The notes: generated from the letters alone by a model not told the origin. Shown: positions 9,901-18,083, counted from the first letter of the stretch. The stretch: DNA of 64,000 bases from Aquimarina acroporae (GCF_023195925.1 NZ_JALPRE010000019.1:1-64000); one strand, 5' to 3'. Program-made: numbers and translations.

Positions 9901-10221
9901 AATACTCCTCCTGGAGATCTAGATGCTAGAATTTTTGCTTTAAAAAATAATTTATTGGGTATTCAAAAGAAATTTAGCGGAAGTCCGTCGAAAGGACAGG
10001 TAGGAGAGAAAAGTAGGCCTACAATTCAATCTAGAATGTTCGCTATTTTTAGAGGAGTACAACGCTCTACCTATGGACCAACAGCTACTCATGTGGAGAC
10101 TATGAACATAATAAAAAATCAATTAAACACGATTTCTTCTCAGTTTAAAGGACTTACAGATGAAGTGAATTCTGTATTGAAAACTATGGAACAAGCTGGT
10201 GCTCCTTATGTAGAAGACTAA
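6949..10221 (+). CDS. Secreted VPS10/sortilin-like BNR-repeat protein
   Basis: An exported protein of 1090 residues with a signal peptide ending near residue 23 (AAMGQ). The first 750 residues or so form a beta-propeller-like array with many Asp-box/BNR repeats of the S-x-D-x-G-x-x-W type (for example SKDGGATW, SVDGGKSW, SSDGGETW, TEDGGSTW, STDNGRTW), as in the VPS10/sortilin and YVTN/BNR families. The C-terminal 300 residues hold a beta-rich segment followed by an alpha-helical one. No type IX sorting domain is visible. Proteins of this type are abundant in Bacteroidota and their ligand or enzyme activity is generally unknown; sialidase activity should not be assumed from BNR repeats alone. 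The lipoprotein hydrolase gene follows after 43 bases. Confidence 0.85.
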   Translation: MQKKLTQVFVYSFLLIFSLAAMGQRSRSVTPQNSSLTDSVFTGLKFRNIGPAFMSGRIADIAIHPKNENVWYVAVGSGGVWKTVNAGTTWNPIFDKQTSYSIGCVTIDPTNHNVIWVGTGENVGGRHVGYGDGVYRSKDGGATWENMGLKKSEHISKIIVHPGNTNIIWVAVQGPLWKKGGERGLYKSVDGGKSWKKTLGDNAWVGVTDLHIDPRNPDRLYAATWQRHRTVAAYMGGGPGSGIHRSSDGGETWELLEKGLPKSWMGKIGLAISPQQPDILYAAIELDRRTGAVYRSSNRGTTWAKQSDAVSGATGPHYYQELYASPHHFERLYLVDVRMQISDDGGKTFKRMKEEHKHSDNHAIAFKKNDPNYLLVGTDGGLYESFDLTNSWKFVDNLPVTQFYKLAVDDAKPFYNIYGGTQDNSTQGGPSRTDNVQGIQNSDWKIVLNWDGHQPATEPGNPDIMYAERQEGNLSRIDLTTGEVIDIQPQPGENENFERFNWDAPILVSAHDPKRIYFASQRLWRSDNRGDKWTAISGDLTKNQERIELPIMGKKQSWDAPWDFLAMSNYNTITSIAESPKKDGVLYIGTDDGIIQATEDGGSTWRRINVGSLPGVPSTAFVNDIRADLFDSNTVYAALDNHKYGDFNPYLVKSTDNGRTWKSIKGNLPDRTLVWRLVQDHINADLMFIATEFGIYFTINGGNKWIKLKGNVPTISFRDLTIQRRENDLVAASFGRGFFVLDDYSVLRNISESKLNEEATLFSTRDAWWYVPRPDIDFEDKKGSLGASHYVAPNPDFGAVFTYYLKEGLQSVSEARQKLEKKNKNNDTSFPGWEKVDAEQIASKPAVVITISDSKGNTVRRVYGPVTPGFHRVAWDLKYPATDAVVLNSRANSFGAPEGFMAAPGKYTATLSKVENGVVTSLSEPMSFEVKQLRNGALKGASIEDVTAFWRDYENTIKEVSILDLKLAKMNKKINAMQTALKMANTPPGDLDARIFALKNNLLGIQKKFSGSPSKGQVGEKSRPTIQSRMFAIFRGVQRSTYGPTATHVETMNIIKNQLNTISSQFKGLTDEVNSVLKTMEQAGAPYVED

Positions 10222-10264
10222 AAAAACAATATTAATTTAAACTAACTAAGTAATATAAATCACT

Positions 10265-11107
10265 ATGAAATATCTTGTATTATTATTTTTTCCATTCTTA
10301 ATTTTAAGTTGTAATCAAAATAAATCAGAGAATAAAACCACTGTAGAGGAGGAGCAAACCGAGGTTGCTGTCGAAAAGCCAGTAAAAGTTAAAGGGGAGC
10401 AAATTGATTATGTTTCCGATAGTTTAAAAATGAAAGGGTATATAGCTTATGATGAAAATTCTGAAGAAAAGAGACCAGGAGTTATTATTGTTCATGAATG
10501 GTGGGGGCATAACGATTATGTTCGTGAAAGAGCAAAAATGCTTGCTGAATTGGGTTATGTTGCTATGGCTGTTGATATGTATGGCGATGGTAAGTTAGCA
10601 TCGCACCCAGATGATGCTGGTAAATTTGCTATGAGCGTTATGGGTAACATTGATAGTGCTACCAAACGATTTAATGCGGCATTAGAAATATTAAAATCTC
10701 AAAAATCTGTTGATCCAGATAAAATCGCTGCGATTGGTTATTGTTTTGGGGGTAGCGTTGCTTTAACTATGGCTAATGCGGGTCTCGATTTAGATGCTGT
10801 AGCAGCTTTTCATAGCGGGGTGCAGCTTCCGGTAATGCCAAGTGATAAGCTGAAAGCAAAAATATTGGTATGTAATGGTGCAGATGATCCATTTGTATCT
10901 GTAGAATCGGTAAATGCTTTTAAAGGAGCTCTAGATAGTTTGAAAGCTGATTATAAGTATATAGCATATGAGAATACGACACATTCTTTTACTAGTAAAG
11001 CTGCAGATTCTTTAGGGAAAAAGTTTAATTTACCTTTGGCATATAATAAAGACGCAGATGAAAAATCCTGGAATGCACTTCAAGAATTATTAAAAGAAGC
11101 TTTTTAG
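10265..11107 (+). CDS. Dienelactone hydrolase-family lipoprotein
   Basis: An alpha/beta hydrolase of 280 residues with a lipoprotein signal (lipobox LILSC, Cys near 16). The dienelactone hydrolase signatures are clear: VHEWWG near the oxyanion hole, the nucleophile elbow G-Y-C-F-G-G with Cys as nucleophile, an Asp in GADDPFV and the His in THSF. Known family members hydrolyse dienelactone or related esters. A lipid-anchored periplasmic form is common in flavobacteria and its natural substrate is unknown. It may share a transcript with the BNR-repeat gene, and a strong terminator follows directly. Confidence 0.88.
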   Translation: MKYLVLLFFPFLILSCNQNKSENKTTVEEEQTEVAVEKPVKVKGEQIDYVSDSLKMKGYIAYDENSEEKRPGVIIVHEWWGHNDYVRERAKMLAELGYVAMAVDMYGDGKLASHPDDAGKFAMSVMGNIDSATKRFNAALEILKSQKSVDPDKIAAIGYCFGGSVALTMANAGLDLDAVAAFHSGVQLPVMPSDKLKAKILVCNGADDPFVSVESVNAFKGALDSLKADYKYIAYENTTHSFTSKAADSLGKKFNLPLAYNKDADEKSWNALQELLKEAF

Positions 11108-11127
11108 GCAGAATACTTAGAAATGAT

Positions 11128-11160
11128 AAAAAAAGACCCATATTTCTTGGGTCTTTTTTT
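11128..11160. terminator. Bidirectional intrinsic terminator
   Basis: A-run, AAGACCCA, six-base loop, TGGGTCTT, T-run. The symmetrical A and T tracts serve both the hydrolase gene (+) and the convergent DUF6048 gene (-), whose stop codon overlaps the T tract. Confidence 0.85.
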
Positions 11161-11875
11161 ATCGTTTTCTTTTAGCAAAAGGAATAAGGTAACTTATAGA
11201 ATATCCGTATCCAACACCAATACTGCTAAAGTCATTTGTTCTTCCAAATCCAGGAATGTATAGGTTGTCAAACCTCTCAGGAGTTTTTTCACTCACTAAA
11301 CTTCTTAAAGACACGCTAGCACCCATATAAATATTACTGAAGAGTTCAACCTCAATACCAAATACAAGTTCTATCCAGCTGGCATTGAGTCCATCAGATT
11401 CAATACTTTCTGTTATTTCGGTTGGACCAAAATAATTGGTACCAGTAAAAATAGCATAATCATTTAGGGTTTGATCAAAGGTAGAAAAGCCATATCGTAG
11501 CCCAACATAAATACTATTTTGCATTCCATACCAGTTATCATATACATTATAATCGAGACCGGCTCTTAAATAGCTTCCTGATCCTTCAACACTAATGTTT
11601 TCTTCATCTCGTAAAAGAGATTCATTTCCAACTTCACCGGCGATATAGAAATTTTTATAAATTCTATAATCTGCAACAATTTCGAAGCCCTCATAATTAT
11701 CGTCTACTGCTGTTCTAATAATACGGCTTAGATCTACACCAGCTCTCAATCCATACTTTTCGGCAGGAGGTAAGGTATCTCTAGCAGATATTTTTTTTGG
11801 TTCTTCCTCTTGTGCAAAAGTGAGTCCCGATATTAAAATACTAATGAAAAATAAATACGTGTGCAGTTGTTTCAT
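11159..11875 (-). CDS. DUF6048 family outer-membrane-like protein
   Basis: An exported protein of 238 residues with a signal peptide (about 1-21, ending FAQ) and alternating hydrophobic/aromatic strands suggesting a small outer-membrane beta barrel ('GLRAGVDLSR', 'NIYMGASVSLRS', C-terminal 'IGVGYGYSISYLIPF'). It matches the flavobacterial DUF6048 family, which characteristically sits beside DUF6452 and rlmD. Its start overlaps the end of the DUF6452 gene by 35 bases, implying translational coupling. Function is unknown; an envelope role is inferred. Confidence 0.75.
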   Translation of the reverse strand: MKQLHTYLFFISILISGLTFAQEEEPKKISARDTLPPAEKYGLRAGVDLSRIIRTAVDDNYEGFEIVADYRIYKNFYIAGEVGNESLLRDEENISVEGSGSYLRAGLDYNVYDNWYGMQNSIYVGLRYGFSTFDQTLNDYAIFTGTNYFGPTEITESIESDGLNASWIELVFGIEVELFSNIYMGASVSLRSLVSEKTPERFDNLYIPGFGRTNDFSSIGVGYGYSISYLIPFAKRKR

Positions 11876-12356
11876 CGGTTACGTTCTCTCTTTGTATAGT
11901 TATGTTTCTGATCCAACTACCGTCGGTACCTGCTTCTGGAGGTGAAACGGTAAGTCCTTCAAAGTTTATTTTAAATCCACAAGCGCTACTTACAAATTCT
12001 TCTACAGTAGTATATTGAAAACTTACAGTATCAGTATTTGCAGCTGTATCATCATTGCTGGTATCAGAATCTATGGTAAATTGATAATCTGTAATAGGTT
12101 CGTTGGTTCTTAATGGAATAGCGATAGAGTCTGTTACAGTACCAAAATCAAAAGGCGAATCTACGCCTACAGCTTGTACCTGTAATTCTGTAGGATTTTT
12201 AATTTCGGTTCCATTTTCAAAGTCTATAAATTTTACAATTAAAAATGGAGTGGTAGGGGTTCCATCAGCACAGATATCATCTCTTTCGCATCCCATAATT
12301 ATAGGAAGTGCCAACAGACAAGCGCAAATAAGCCCAGCATATTTGTGTAATTTCAT
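11841..12356 (-). CDS. DUF6452 family lipoprotein
   Basis: A 171-residue protein with a lipoprotein-type signal (LLALPIIMGC, lipobox Cys near 23) followed by a beta-sandwich-like domain with two further Cys (in 'DDIC' and 'SACG'). It matches the DUF6452 family of unknown function. It lies between rlmD (five-base gap) and the DUF6048 gene (35-base overlap) on the same strand, a conserved three-gene arrangement in flavobacteria. The two envelope proteins are likely functional partners. Confidence 0.75.
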   Translation of the reverse strand: MKLHKYAGLICACLLALPIIMGCERDDICADGTPTTPFLIVKFIDFENGTEIKNPTELQVQAVGVDSPFDFGTVTDSIAIPLRTNEPITDYQFTIDSDTSNDDTAANTDTVSFQYTTVEEFVSSACGFKINFEGLTVSPPEAGTDGSWIRNITIQRENVTDETTAHVFIFH

Positions 12357-12361
12357 ATGAT

Positions 12362-13771
12362 CTATCTCTTTTCTAATAATACAACGTTCTCCACGTGATA
12401 GGTTTGTGGGAACATATCTACAGGTTGTACTTTACTAACTTTATATTCCTTATCTAATAACGCCAAATCTCTAGCTTGTGTTGCACTATTACAACTTACA
12501 TATACGATTTTAGGAGCCGAAATATATAAAAGTTGTTCCACTACATCTTTATGCATTCCATCTCTTGGAGGGTCTGTAATAACAACATCGGGTTGACCAT
12601 GTAAAGAAATGAAATCTTTGGTAAACACTTTTTTCATGTCCCCAACATAGAATTCCGTATTGTCAATTTCATTACGTTTTGCATTTTCCTTGGCATCTTT
12701 AATAGCTTCTGGAACAGCTTCTACACCAATCACTTTTTTGGCTTTTTTGGCTACAAATTGGGCAATTGTACCTGTACCCGTATAAAGATCATATACCAAT
12801 TCGTTTCCGGTTAGCCCAGCAAAGTCTCTGGTTACCTTATAAAGTTCATATGCTTGTTTAGAATTGGTTTGATAAAAAGACTTTGCGTTGATTTTAAAAC
12901 GCAATCCTTCCATCTCTTCTTCAATGTGATCCTTTCCTTTATAACAAATGACATCTTGATCATAAATAGTGTCATTTCCTTTAGAATTGATTACATATTG
13001 TAAAGAAGTAATCTCAGGAAACTCTTCGTTTATATAATCTAATAACAAGGTTCTTTTTTCGGTGTCTTCTTCAAAAAATTGAATTAATACCATGATCTCG
13101 CCCGTAGATGCAATTCGTATCATCAAAGTACGTAATAACCCATGTTGATTTCTTGGGTTATAATAAGAAATACCATTTTGCGTAGCAAATGCATTGATTT
13201 TATTCCTAATGGAGTTGCTAGGGTCTTCCTGTAAATGACATTTTTTAATATCTAATATCTTATCCCACATTCCTGGCATATGAAAACCTAAAGCATTTCG
13301 ATTTTCAATCTCTGTTTCACTTTGTATCTCTTCTAGAGTAAGCCATCTACTATCACTGAAAGAAAATTCCATTTTGTTTCTGTAGAAAAACTGATGCTCA
13401 GATCCTAGGATTGGGCTCACTTCAGGAAGATCAATCTTGCCTAAGCGAGTAAGATTATTATATACCTCTTGTTGTTTGTAAGCTAGTTGATGCTCATAAG
13501 ACATGAATTGCCATTTACACCCACCGCAGGTTCCAAAATGATCACATTTTGGCGCAACTCGTTTATCAGATTTTTTGTGAAAATAAGTCGCAGAACCTTC
13601 ATAATATGCTTTTCTCTTCTTGGTGGTTTGTATATCTACTACATCACCAGGAACTGCATTGTTCAGAAATATAACTTTTCCGTCAGGAGCTTTGGCAATA
13701 CTCTTTCCTTTTGCACCTGCATCAATTACTTCGATCTGTTCAAAGATTTGTCTTCTGTTTTTTCTTGCCAT
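12362..13771 (-). CDS. rlmD: 23S rRNA (uracil-1939-C5)-methyltransferase RlmD
   Basis: An RNA m5U methyltransferase of 469 residues. It has an N-terminal TRAM domain (about 1-65), then the [4Fe-4S] ligands C-x5-C-x2-C (CDHFGTCGGC) with a fourth Cys in KKCHLQ, and a SAM-binding domain (VYDLYTGTGTIAQ). The catalytic region contains DPPRDG and the nucleophile Cys in YVSCNSAT. RumA/RlmD methylates U1939 in E. coli, and TrmA-type or RlmCD specificity cannot be excluded from sequence alone. The ATG at 13771 (MARKNRRQ) is chosen because the longer reading frame adds an implausible hydrophobic stretch. Confidence 0.92.
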   Translation of the reverse strand: MARKNRRQIFEQIEVIDAGAKGKSIAKAPDGKVIFLNNAVPGDVVDIQTTKKRKAYYEGSATYFHKKSDKRVAPKCDHFGTCGGCKWQFMSYEHQLAYKQQEVYNNLTRLGKIDLPEVSPILGSEHQFFYRNKMEFSFSDSRWLTLEEIQSETEIENRNALGFHMPGMWDKILDIKKCHLQEDPSNSIRNKINAFATQNGISYYNPRNQHGLLRTLMIRIASTGEIMVLIQFFEEDTEKRTLLLDYINEEFPEITSLQYVINSKGNDTIYDQDVICYKGKDHIEEEMEGLRFKINAKSFYQTNSKQAYELYKVTRDFAGLTGNELVYDLYTGTGTIAQFVAKKAKKVIGVEAVPEAIKDAKENAKRNEIDNTEFYVGDMKKVFTKDFISLHGQPDVVITDPPRDGMHKDVVEQLLYISAPKIVYVSCNSATQARDLALLDKEYKVSKVQPVDMFPQTYHVENVVLLEKR

Positions 13772-13880
13772 AGCGCAAAAATAAGAATAGAAAGCATATA
13801 GTTGTGAATAATTCAATATATCTTAATAAAAGAAATAAAAAAATGAACCTCTTTTTCAATTTCACGTCTATAGTATAAAG

Positions 13881-14447
13881 ATGAGTATGAATTCGCCCAA
13901 TAAAATATTTGATTCTTTATTGGTATTGCAATATCAAACGGGTAACAAAAAGGCTCTTGCGATTTTGGTGAAAAGATGGCATACTAAGTTTTGTAAACAA
14001 GCCTATTGGTATACTCAAGATATTGAAGCTTCTAAGGATATAGCACAAGATAGTTGGGGTAAAATTTGTATTCGAATCCATCAGTTAAATGAGCCAAACA
14101 ATTTTGGTAGCTGGGCACTAACTATTGTTACTCGCCTTGCTTTGGATTGGCTACGAGTTCAAAAGAAAGAATTTGATCATTTAAAGCAATACAAGAATGA
14201 CCAATCGATACTTGTTTTTAATGAAAAGACGGATGATTCAGAAAGTATTAAGGTTGAAATGGCAGAAGCCATTGGGAAGCTTCCGAAGAAACAAAGAATC
14301 GTACTTCATCTTTTTTATGTCGAAGACTATTCGGTAAAAGAAATTGGAGGTATTCTGCAAATTTCTGTAGGTACCGTAAAATCTCGTTTGTTTACCGCCC
14401 GAGAAAAATTAAAATCAATATTAAAAAACAGAAATCATGGAAAATAA
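13881..14447 (+). CDS. ECF-type RNA polymerase sigma factor
   Basis: A sigma-70 family protein of 188 residues with region 2 (about 25-95, including the 'D-I-A-Q-D-S-W' segment that replaces the usual D-x-x-Q-E-x-F) and region 4 (about 125-180, with L-P-x-x-Q-R-x-V and the helix-turn-helix 'YSVKEIGGILQISVGTVKSRLFTAREKL'). It overlaps the next gene by 11 bases. The partner is a small membrane protein of the kind often co-transcribed with such sigma factors, so control by a membrane anti-sigma-like protein is likely. Confidence 0.9.
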   Translation: MSMNSPNKIFDSLLVLQYQTGNKKALAILVKRWHTKFCKQAYWYTQDIEASKDIAQDSWGKICIRIHQLNEPNNFGSWALTIVTRLALDWLRVQKKEFDHLKQYKNDQSILVFNEKTDDSESIKVEMAEAIGKLPKKQRIVLHLFYVEDYSVKEIGGILQISVGTVKSRLFTAREKLKSILKNRNHGK

Positions 14448-14826
14448 AATGGAAGACATTGATGCATTAATCAAAGAAACTTTATCAAAAGAAGAAGCTA
14501 AGTTTTATGATGAACTAGGTGAGCAAAACCTTCTGGAAATGGTAGGAGGGCTTTTTAAAACCAAAAACAGATGGATTATCATTATGATGAATATCGTAAG
14601 TTTTATCGCTTTTATTATGTTGGTTTATTGTATAGTGAAGTTTTTGAATGCTAATACCACCGATGAGCTTATTATTTGGTCAGTAGCTGGTTTTACAAGT
14701 ATGAGTTTTATGATCATGATAAAACTATATGCCTGGATGCAAATGGACAAGAATACATTACTAAGAGAAATGAAACGCTTGGAGTTACAGATTTCATCTT
14801 TGGCAGCAAAGAATGATAGCGTATAA
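14437..14826 (+). CDS. DUF6768 family membrane protein, putative sigma-factor partner
   Basis: A 129-residue protein with an acidic N-terminal cytosolic segment (about 1-45), two transmembrane helices (about 48-70 and 81-102) and a C-terminal coiled segment ('LREMKRLELQISSLAAK'). It resembles the DUF6768 family found next to ECF sigma factors in Bacteroidota. The 11-base overlap with the sigma gene supports a shared function. An anti-sigma role is inferred, as no zinc-finger anti-sigma motif is present. Confidence 0.7.
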   Translation: MENKMEDIDALIKETLSKEEAKFYDELGEQNLLEMVGGLFKTKNRWIIIMMNIVSFIAFIMLVYCIVKFLNANTTDELIIWSVAGFTSMSFMIMIKLYAWMQMDKNTLLREMKRLELQISSLAAKNDSV

Positions 14827-15057
14827 AGTTAAAAATGTGATAAAGGTTGAAGAGCAGTGGTAAGGGGTGTTCTCAATTATTTTGAACCATTCAAAATTGC
14901 ATGGATTGTATATTTTCAGAATCAATAATTAGGTAAAGATTTAGTATTTTGCAGCTCTTTTAGGGATGATTTCTCTCCCACGCTGAATTTTCGAGTCTTT
15001 TCGGAAGGATAAAGGTACAGAAGGAATGGTTATTTTATCAATTTAAATTATTTAAAA

Positions 15058-16338
15058 ATGGCTGTTTTGGAAAAATTAACGTCACAACAAGCAATCGATT
15101 TAGAGAACAAGTATGGTGCTCATAATTATCATCCTTTACCGGTAGTTTTGAGTAAAGGTGAAGGAGTATATGTTTGGGATGTAGAAGGAAAGAAGTATTA
15201 CGATTTTTTAAGTGCATATTCTGCGGTAAACCAAGGGCATTGCAATCCGAAGATTGTAGGAGCTATGGTAAATCAGGCACAAACCTTAACTCTTACTTCT
15301 AGAGCGTTTTATAACGATAAATTAGGAGAGTACGAAAAGTTTGCTACTGAGTATTTCGGTTTTGATAAGCTTTTACCTATGAATACGGGAGCCGAAGCTG
15401 TAGAAACCGCTTTAAAGGTATGTCGTAAATGGGCTTATGAGAAAAAGGGAATTTCTGAAAATGATGCGCAAATTATTGTTTGTGAGAATAACTTTCACGG
15501 AAGAACAACAACAATCATATCATTTTCTAATGATCCGGTAGCTAGAAAAAACTTCGGGCCCTATACTCAAGGGTTCATCAAAATTGAATATGATAACCTT
15601 GAAGCGTTGCAACATGCTCTTGAGAATAACAAAAATGTTGCTGGGTTCATGGTAGAACCTATACAAGGTGAAGCGGGAGTTTATGTCCCTTCTGAGGATT
15701 ATTTGTCTAAGGCCAAGGCGTTGTGTGAAAAACATAATGTGCTTTTTATTGCAGACGAAGTACAAACAGGTATCGCTAGAACAGGTAGATTATTAGCTAC
15801 TTGTGGTAACTGTTCTTGTACAGACAAAAACTGTTCTGGCACTCCAGATGTAAAACCAGATATCTTAATTCTAGGGAAAGCATTAAGTGGAGGAGCATAT
15901 CCGGTTTCTGCAGTATTGGCAAATGATGATATTATGAATGTAATAACTCCTGGGAGTCACGGTAGTACATTTGGAGGTAACCCTGTTGCTGCTGCAGTGG
16001 CTATTGCTGCTTTAGAAGTAGTAAGAGATGAAAAATTGGCAGAAAATGCTTATGAGTTGGGAGAATTGTTTCGTTCTGAAATGAATAAATATATAGCTAA
16101 TTCAAAAATCGTAAATCTGGTTAGAGGGAAAGGATTGTTAAATGCTATTGTAATTAATGATTCTGAAGAAAGTGAAACAGCTTGGAACATTTGCGTGGCT
16201 TTAAAAGAGAATGGATTATTAGCAAAGCCAACCCACGGGAATATAATTCGTTTTGCTCCGCCATTAGTAATGACAAAAGAGCAATTGATGGAGTGTGTAG
16301 AGATTATTACTAAAACTCTTAAGGAGTTTGAAAAGTAA
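15058..16338 (+). CDS. rocD: Ornithine aminotransferase (ornithine--oxo-acid transaminase)
   Basis: A PLP enzyme of fold type I, class III, 426 residues, converting L-ornithine and 2-oxoglutarate to glutamate semialdehyde and glutamate (arginine catabolism, proline link). Seen: N-T-G-A-E-A-V-E near 109-116, the NFHGRT segment, I-A-D-E-V-Q-T-G and the PLP lysine K274 in L-G-K-A-L-S-G-G. Between 'RTGRLLAT' and 'VKPDILILGK' there is an extra segment with four cysteines (C249, C252, C254, C259) that is missing from typical ornithine aminotransferases and could bind metal. The gene is preceded by 230 bases of non-coding leader and converges with blh, ten bases away. Confidence 0.93.
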   Translation: MAVLEKLTSQQAIDLENKYGAHNYHPLPVVLSKGEGVYVWDVEGKKYYDFLSAYSAVNQGHCNPKIVGAMVNQAQTLTLTSRAFYNDKLGEYEKFATEYFGFDKLLPMNTGAEAVETALKVCRKWAYEKKGISENDAQIIVCENNFHGRTTTIISFSNDPVARKNFGPYTQGFIKIEYDNLEALQHALENNKNVAGFMVEPIQGEAGVYVPSEDYLSKAKALCEKHNVLFIADEVQTGIARTGRLLATCGNCSCTDKNCSGTPDVKPDILILGKALSGGAYPVSAVLANDDIMNVITPGSHGSTFGGNPVAAAVAIAALEVVRDEKLAENAYELGELFRSEMNKYIANSKIVNLVRGKGLLNAIVINDSEESETAWNICVALKENGLLAKPTHGNIIRFAPPLVMTKEQLMECVEIITKTLKEFEK

Positions 16339-16348
16339 TCGATGCATT

Positions 16349-17278
16349 TTATTTCTTGAGTTTGGTCATCACCCAAACATGAGGAAATGTTATAGTTGCT
16401 AAAGAGGCAAAGAAAATAGCCGTAAATAATTTAGCTTGATTATAAAAGATTACATATATAATTAGTATTCCTATTATCGATACTAACCAATATAAAAAAG
16501 AGGATTTCAGATATTTATAGAAATCCTCTTTTTTTGTGGCTCCATATAAAAAAAATACTTGATCAACCAGAGAAGGAATGCTGTGCCAAAAAATGAAATA
16601 AATAGCAAATGCCCATAAAAGGGATGCAGTATGAAAAACAATGAAAAAAACCAACAAATAAAAGAGCTCTTGAACGAAACTTACCGATATCTTTTTATTG
16701 AGATATAACTTCACTCCAAGCATCAGTAATAAAGGCGAGAGAATGATTAGCATAACTTTGTAAACTTCATCACCTACCATGATAGTAGTTATAGTTTCTA
16801 CGATTTGTGAAACTTCAACAGCGTTGGTGTAAAAGAGTATCGATAGTACAAATAGGCCATACGTTAAAAGGAACAGTTTTGTGAGTATGTCTGATTCTTG
16901 AATTTTGTGTATCCAGTGCTGTTCTGCAAAATGATAAGCACTAAACACAATAAAAGTTATTAAAATTATACTTGGGAATACATAAAAGGATATAGTTACA
17001 AAAATCATTATTACTAAGTAGGATAATAAGAAGGATAAGAAATTGTAATTATTCTTAAGAGCTTTACTCTTTTGCGCAATTTTAATATCATTTGCACCAT
17101 GAAGAATGCCTAAAGAAAGAATACAGAAATAGGCTAAATAATTTTCTATTTGGTTTTCAAAATAGACAGAAAGCCAAAGTGAAAAAAAGGTAGCTATTAA
17201 CATTGTATTTGTCAAATTCGTAATAATTGATTGTCTATTTTTCATTTTGTTTAATAAAATTGTCTTAAAGTTAAACAT
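16349..17278 (-). CDS. blh: Brp/Blh-type beta-carotene 15,15'-dioxygenase
   Basis: An integral membrane oxygenase of 309 residues that cleaves beta-carotene to retinal, the chromophore of the adjacent rhodopsin. About eight hydrophobic helices are visible, with the conserved histidines expected to bind iron: G-I-L-H-G-A-N-D, Y-H-F-A-E-Q-H-W and F-W-H-S-I-P-S-L. The divergent arrangement with the proteorhodopsin gene is a common flavobacterial rhodopsin locus. The ATG at 17278 is used; the ATG at 17245 (MKNRQS) is an alternative and would leave a longer leader containing the shared inverted repeat. Confidence 0.92.
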   Translation of the reverse strand: MFNFKTILLNKMKNRQSIITNLTNTMLIATFFSLWLSVYFENQIENYLAYFCILSLGILHGANDIKIAQKSKALKNNYNFLSFLLSYLVIMIFVTISFYVFPSIILITFIVFSAYHFAEQHWIHKIQESDILTKLFLLTYGLFVLSILFYTNAVEVSQIVETITTIMVGDEVYKVMLIILSPLLLMLGVKLYLNKKISVSFVQELFYLLVFFIVFHTASLLWAFAIYFIFWHSIPSLVDQVFFLYGATKKEDFYKYLKSSFLYWLVSIIGILIIYVIFYNQAKLFTAIFFASLATITFPHVWVMTKLKK

Positions 17279-17312
17279 TATTTGTTTAACCTTTCTTAAA
17301 TTTGATTAAACA
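17270..17312. promoter_or_regulatory. Palindromic operator candidate between blh and proteorhodopsin
   Basis: A perfect 8-bp inverted repeat, GTTAAACA (17270-17277) and TGTTTAAC (17283-17290), has a five-base spacer. A further half site TTAAACA lies at 17306-17312. It spans the blh start and nearly all of the 48 bases separating the two divergent start codons, where both promoters must lie. A shared regulator, perhaps a carotenoid/light regulator of the MerR or MarR type, is inferred. Confidence 0.6.
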
Positions 17313-17326
17313 AAATATTAAATGTT

Positions 17327-18064
17327 ATGAAAAATATGTTATTAACTATCCTGACCCCTGAAATCGCTACAAATGATTATGTAGGATTTACGTTTTTTGT
17401 TGGATGCATGGCAATGATGGCTGCGTCTGTATTCTTCTTCTTTAGTATGAACAGTTACGATAGAAAGTGGAAGACCTCTATTTTGGTTTCCGGATTAATT
17501 ACGTTCATAGCTGCTGTACATTACTGGTATATGAGAGACTATTGGTATGCAAATGGCAGTTCCCCGACATTTTTTCGCTACGTAGATTGGATACTAACCG
17601 TTCCATTGATGTGTGTGGAGTTTTACTTGATTTTAAAAGTAGCTGGAGCCAAAAAGTCTTTGATGTGGAGATTGATTGTATTGTCTGTTATAATGCTAGT
17701 AACTGGATACTTCGGAGAGGCGGTTTATAGAGATCAAGCGTGGCTCTGGGGGCTAATCTCGGGTGCAGCATATTTCGTTATTGTTTATGATATTTGGTTA
17801 GGTAAAGCAAAAAAACTAGCAGAAAGTGCGGGTGGAGCTGTTCTTTCAGCACATAAAACATTATGCTGGTTTGTACTTGTAGGATGGGCTATTTATCCTA
17901 TCGGCTACATGGCGGGAACCCCGGGTTGGTATGATGGAATTTTTGGAGGATTGGCAATGGACGTTATATACAACATCGGAGATGCTATTAACAAAATAGG
18001 CTTCGGATTAGTGGTTTATAATCTAGCTGTTAATGCCTCATCTTCTCAAACTGCAGAAGCATAA
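17327..18064 (+). CDS. Proteorhodopsin, light-driven proton pump (green-type)
   Basis: A seven-helix retinal protein of 245 residues. Helix C carries the proton-pump set D87, T91, E98 (R-Y-V-D-W-x-x-T...E), matching D97/T101/E108 of marine proteorhodopsin. The spectral-tuning position (105 in that numbering) is M95, as in green-absorbing flavobacterial forms. H65 matches His75 of the counter-ion complex, and the Schiff-base lysine is K223 in the N-x-G-D-x-x-N-K-x-x-F-G helix. No N-D-Q motif is present, so it is not a sodium pump. It should generate proton-motive force in light, with retinal from the divergent blh product. Confidence 0.96.
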   Translation: MKNMLLTILTPEIATNDYVGFTFFVGCMAMMAASVFFFFSMNSYDRKWKTSILVSGLITFIAAVHYWYMRDYWYANGSSPTFFRYVDWILTVPLMCVEFYLILKVAGAKKSLMWRLIVLSVIMLVTGYFGEAVYRDQAWLWGLISGAAYFVIVYDIWLGKAKKLAESAGGAVLSAHKTLCWFVLVGWAIYPIGYMAGTPGWYDGIFGGLAMDVIYNIGDAINKIGFGLVVYNLAVNASSSQTAEA

Positions 18065-18083
18065 TTTAAAATTATTTACATAA

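Noticed and set aside
14827..15057. Possible riboswitch or leader RNA before rocD
   Set aside because: The 230-base leader has some local pairing, but I could not match it to any known riboswitch core and there is no clear terminator/antiterminator pair.
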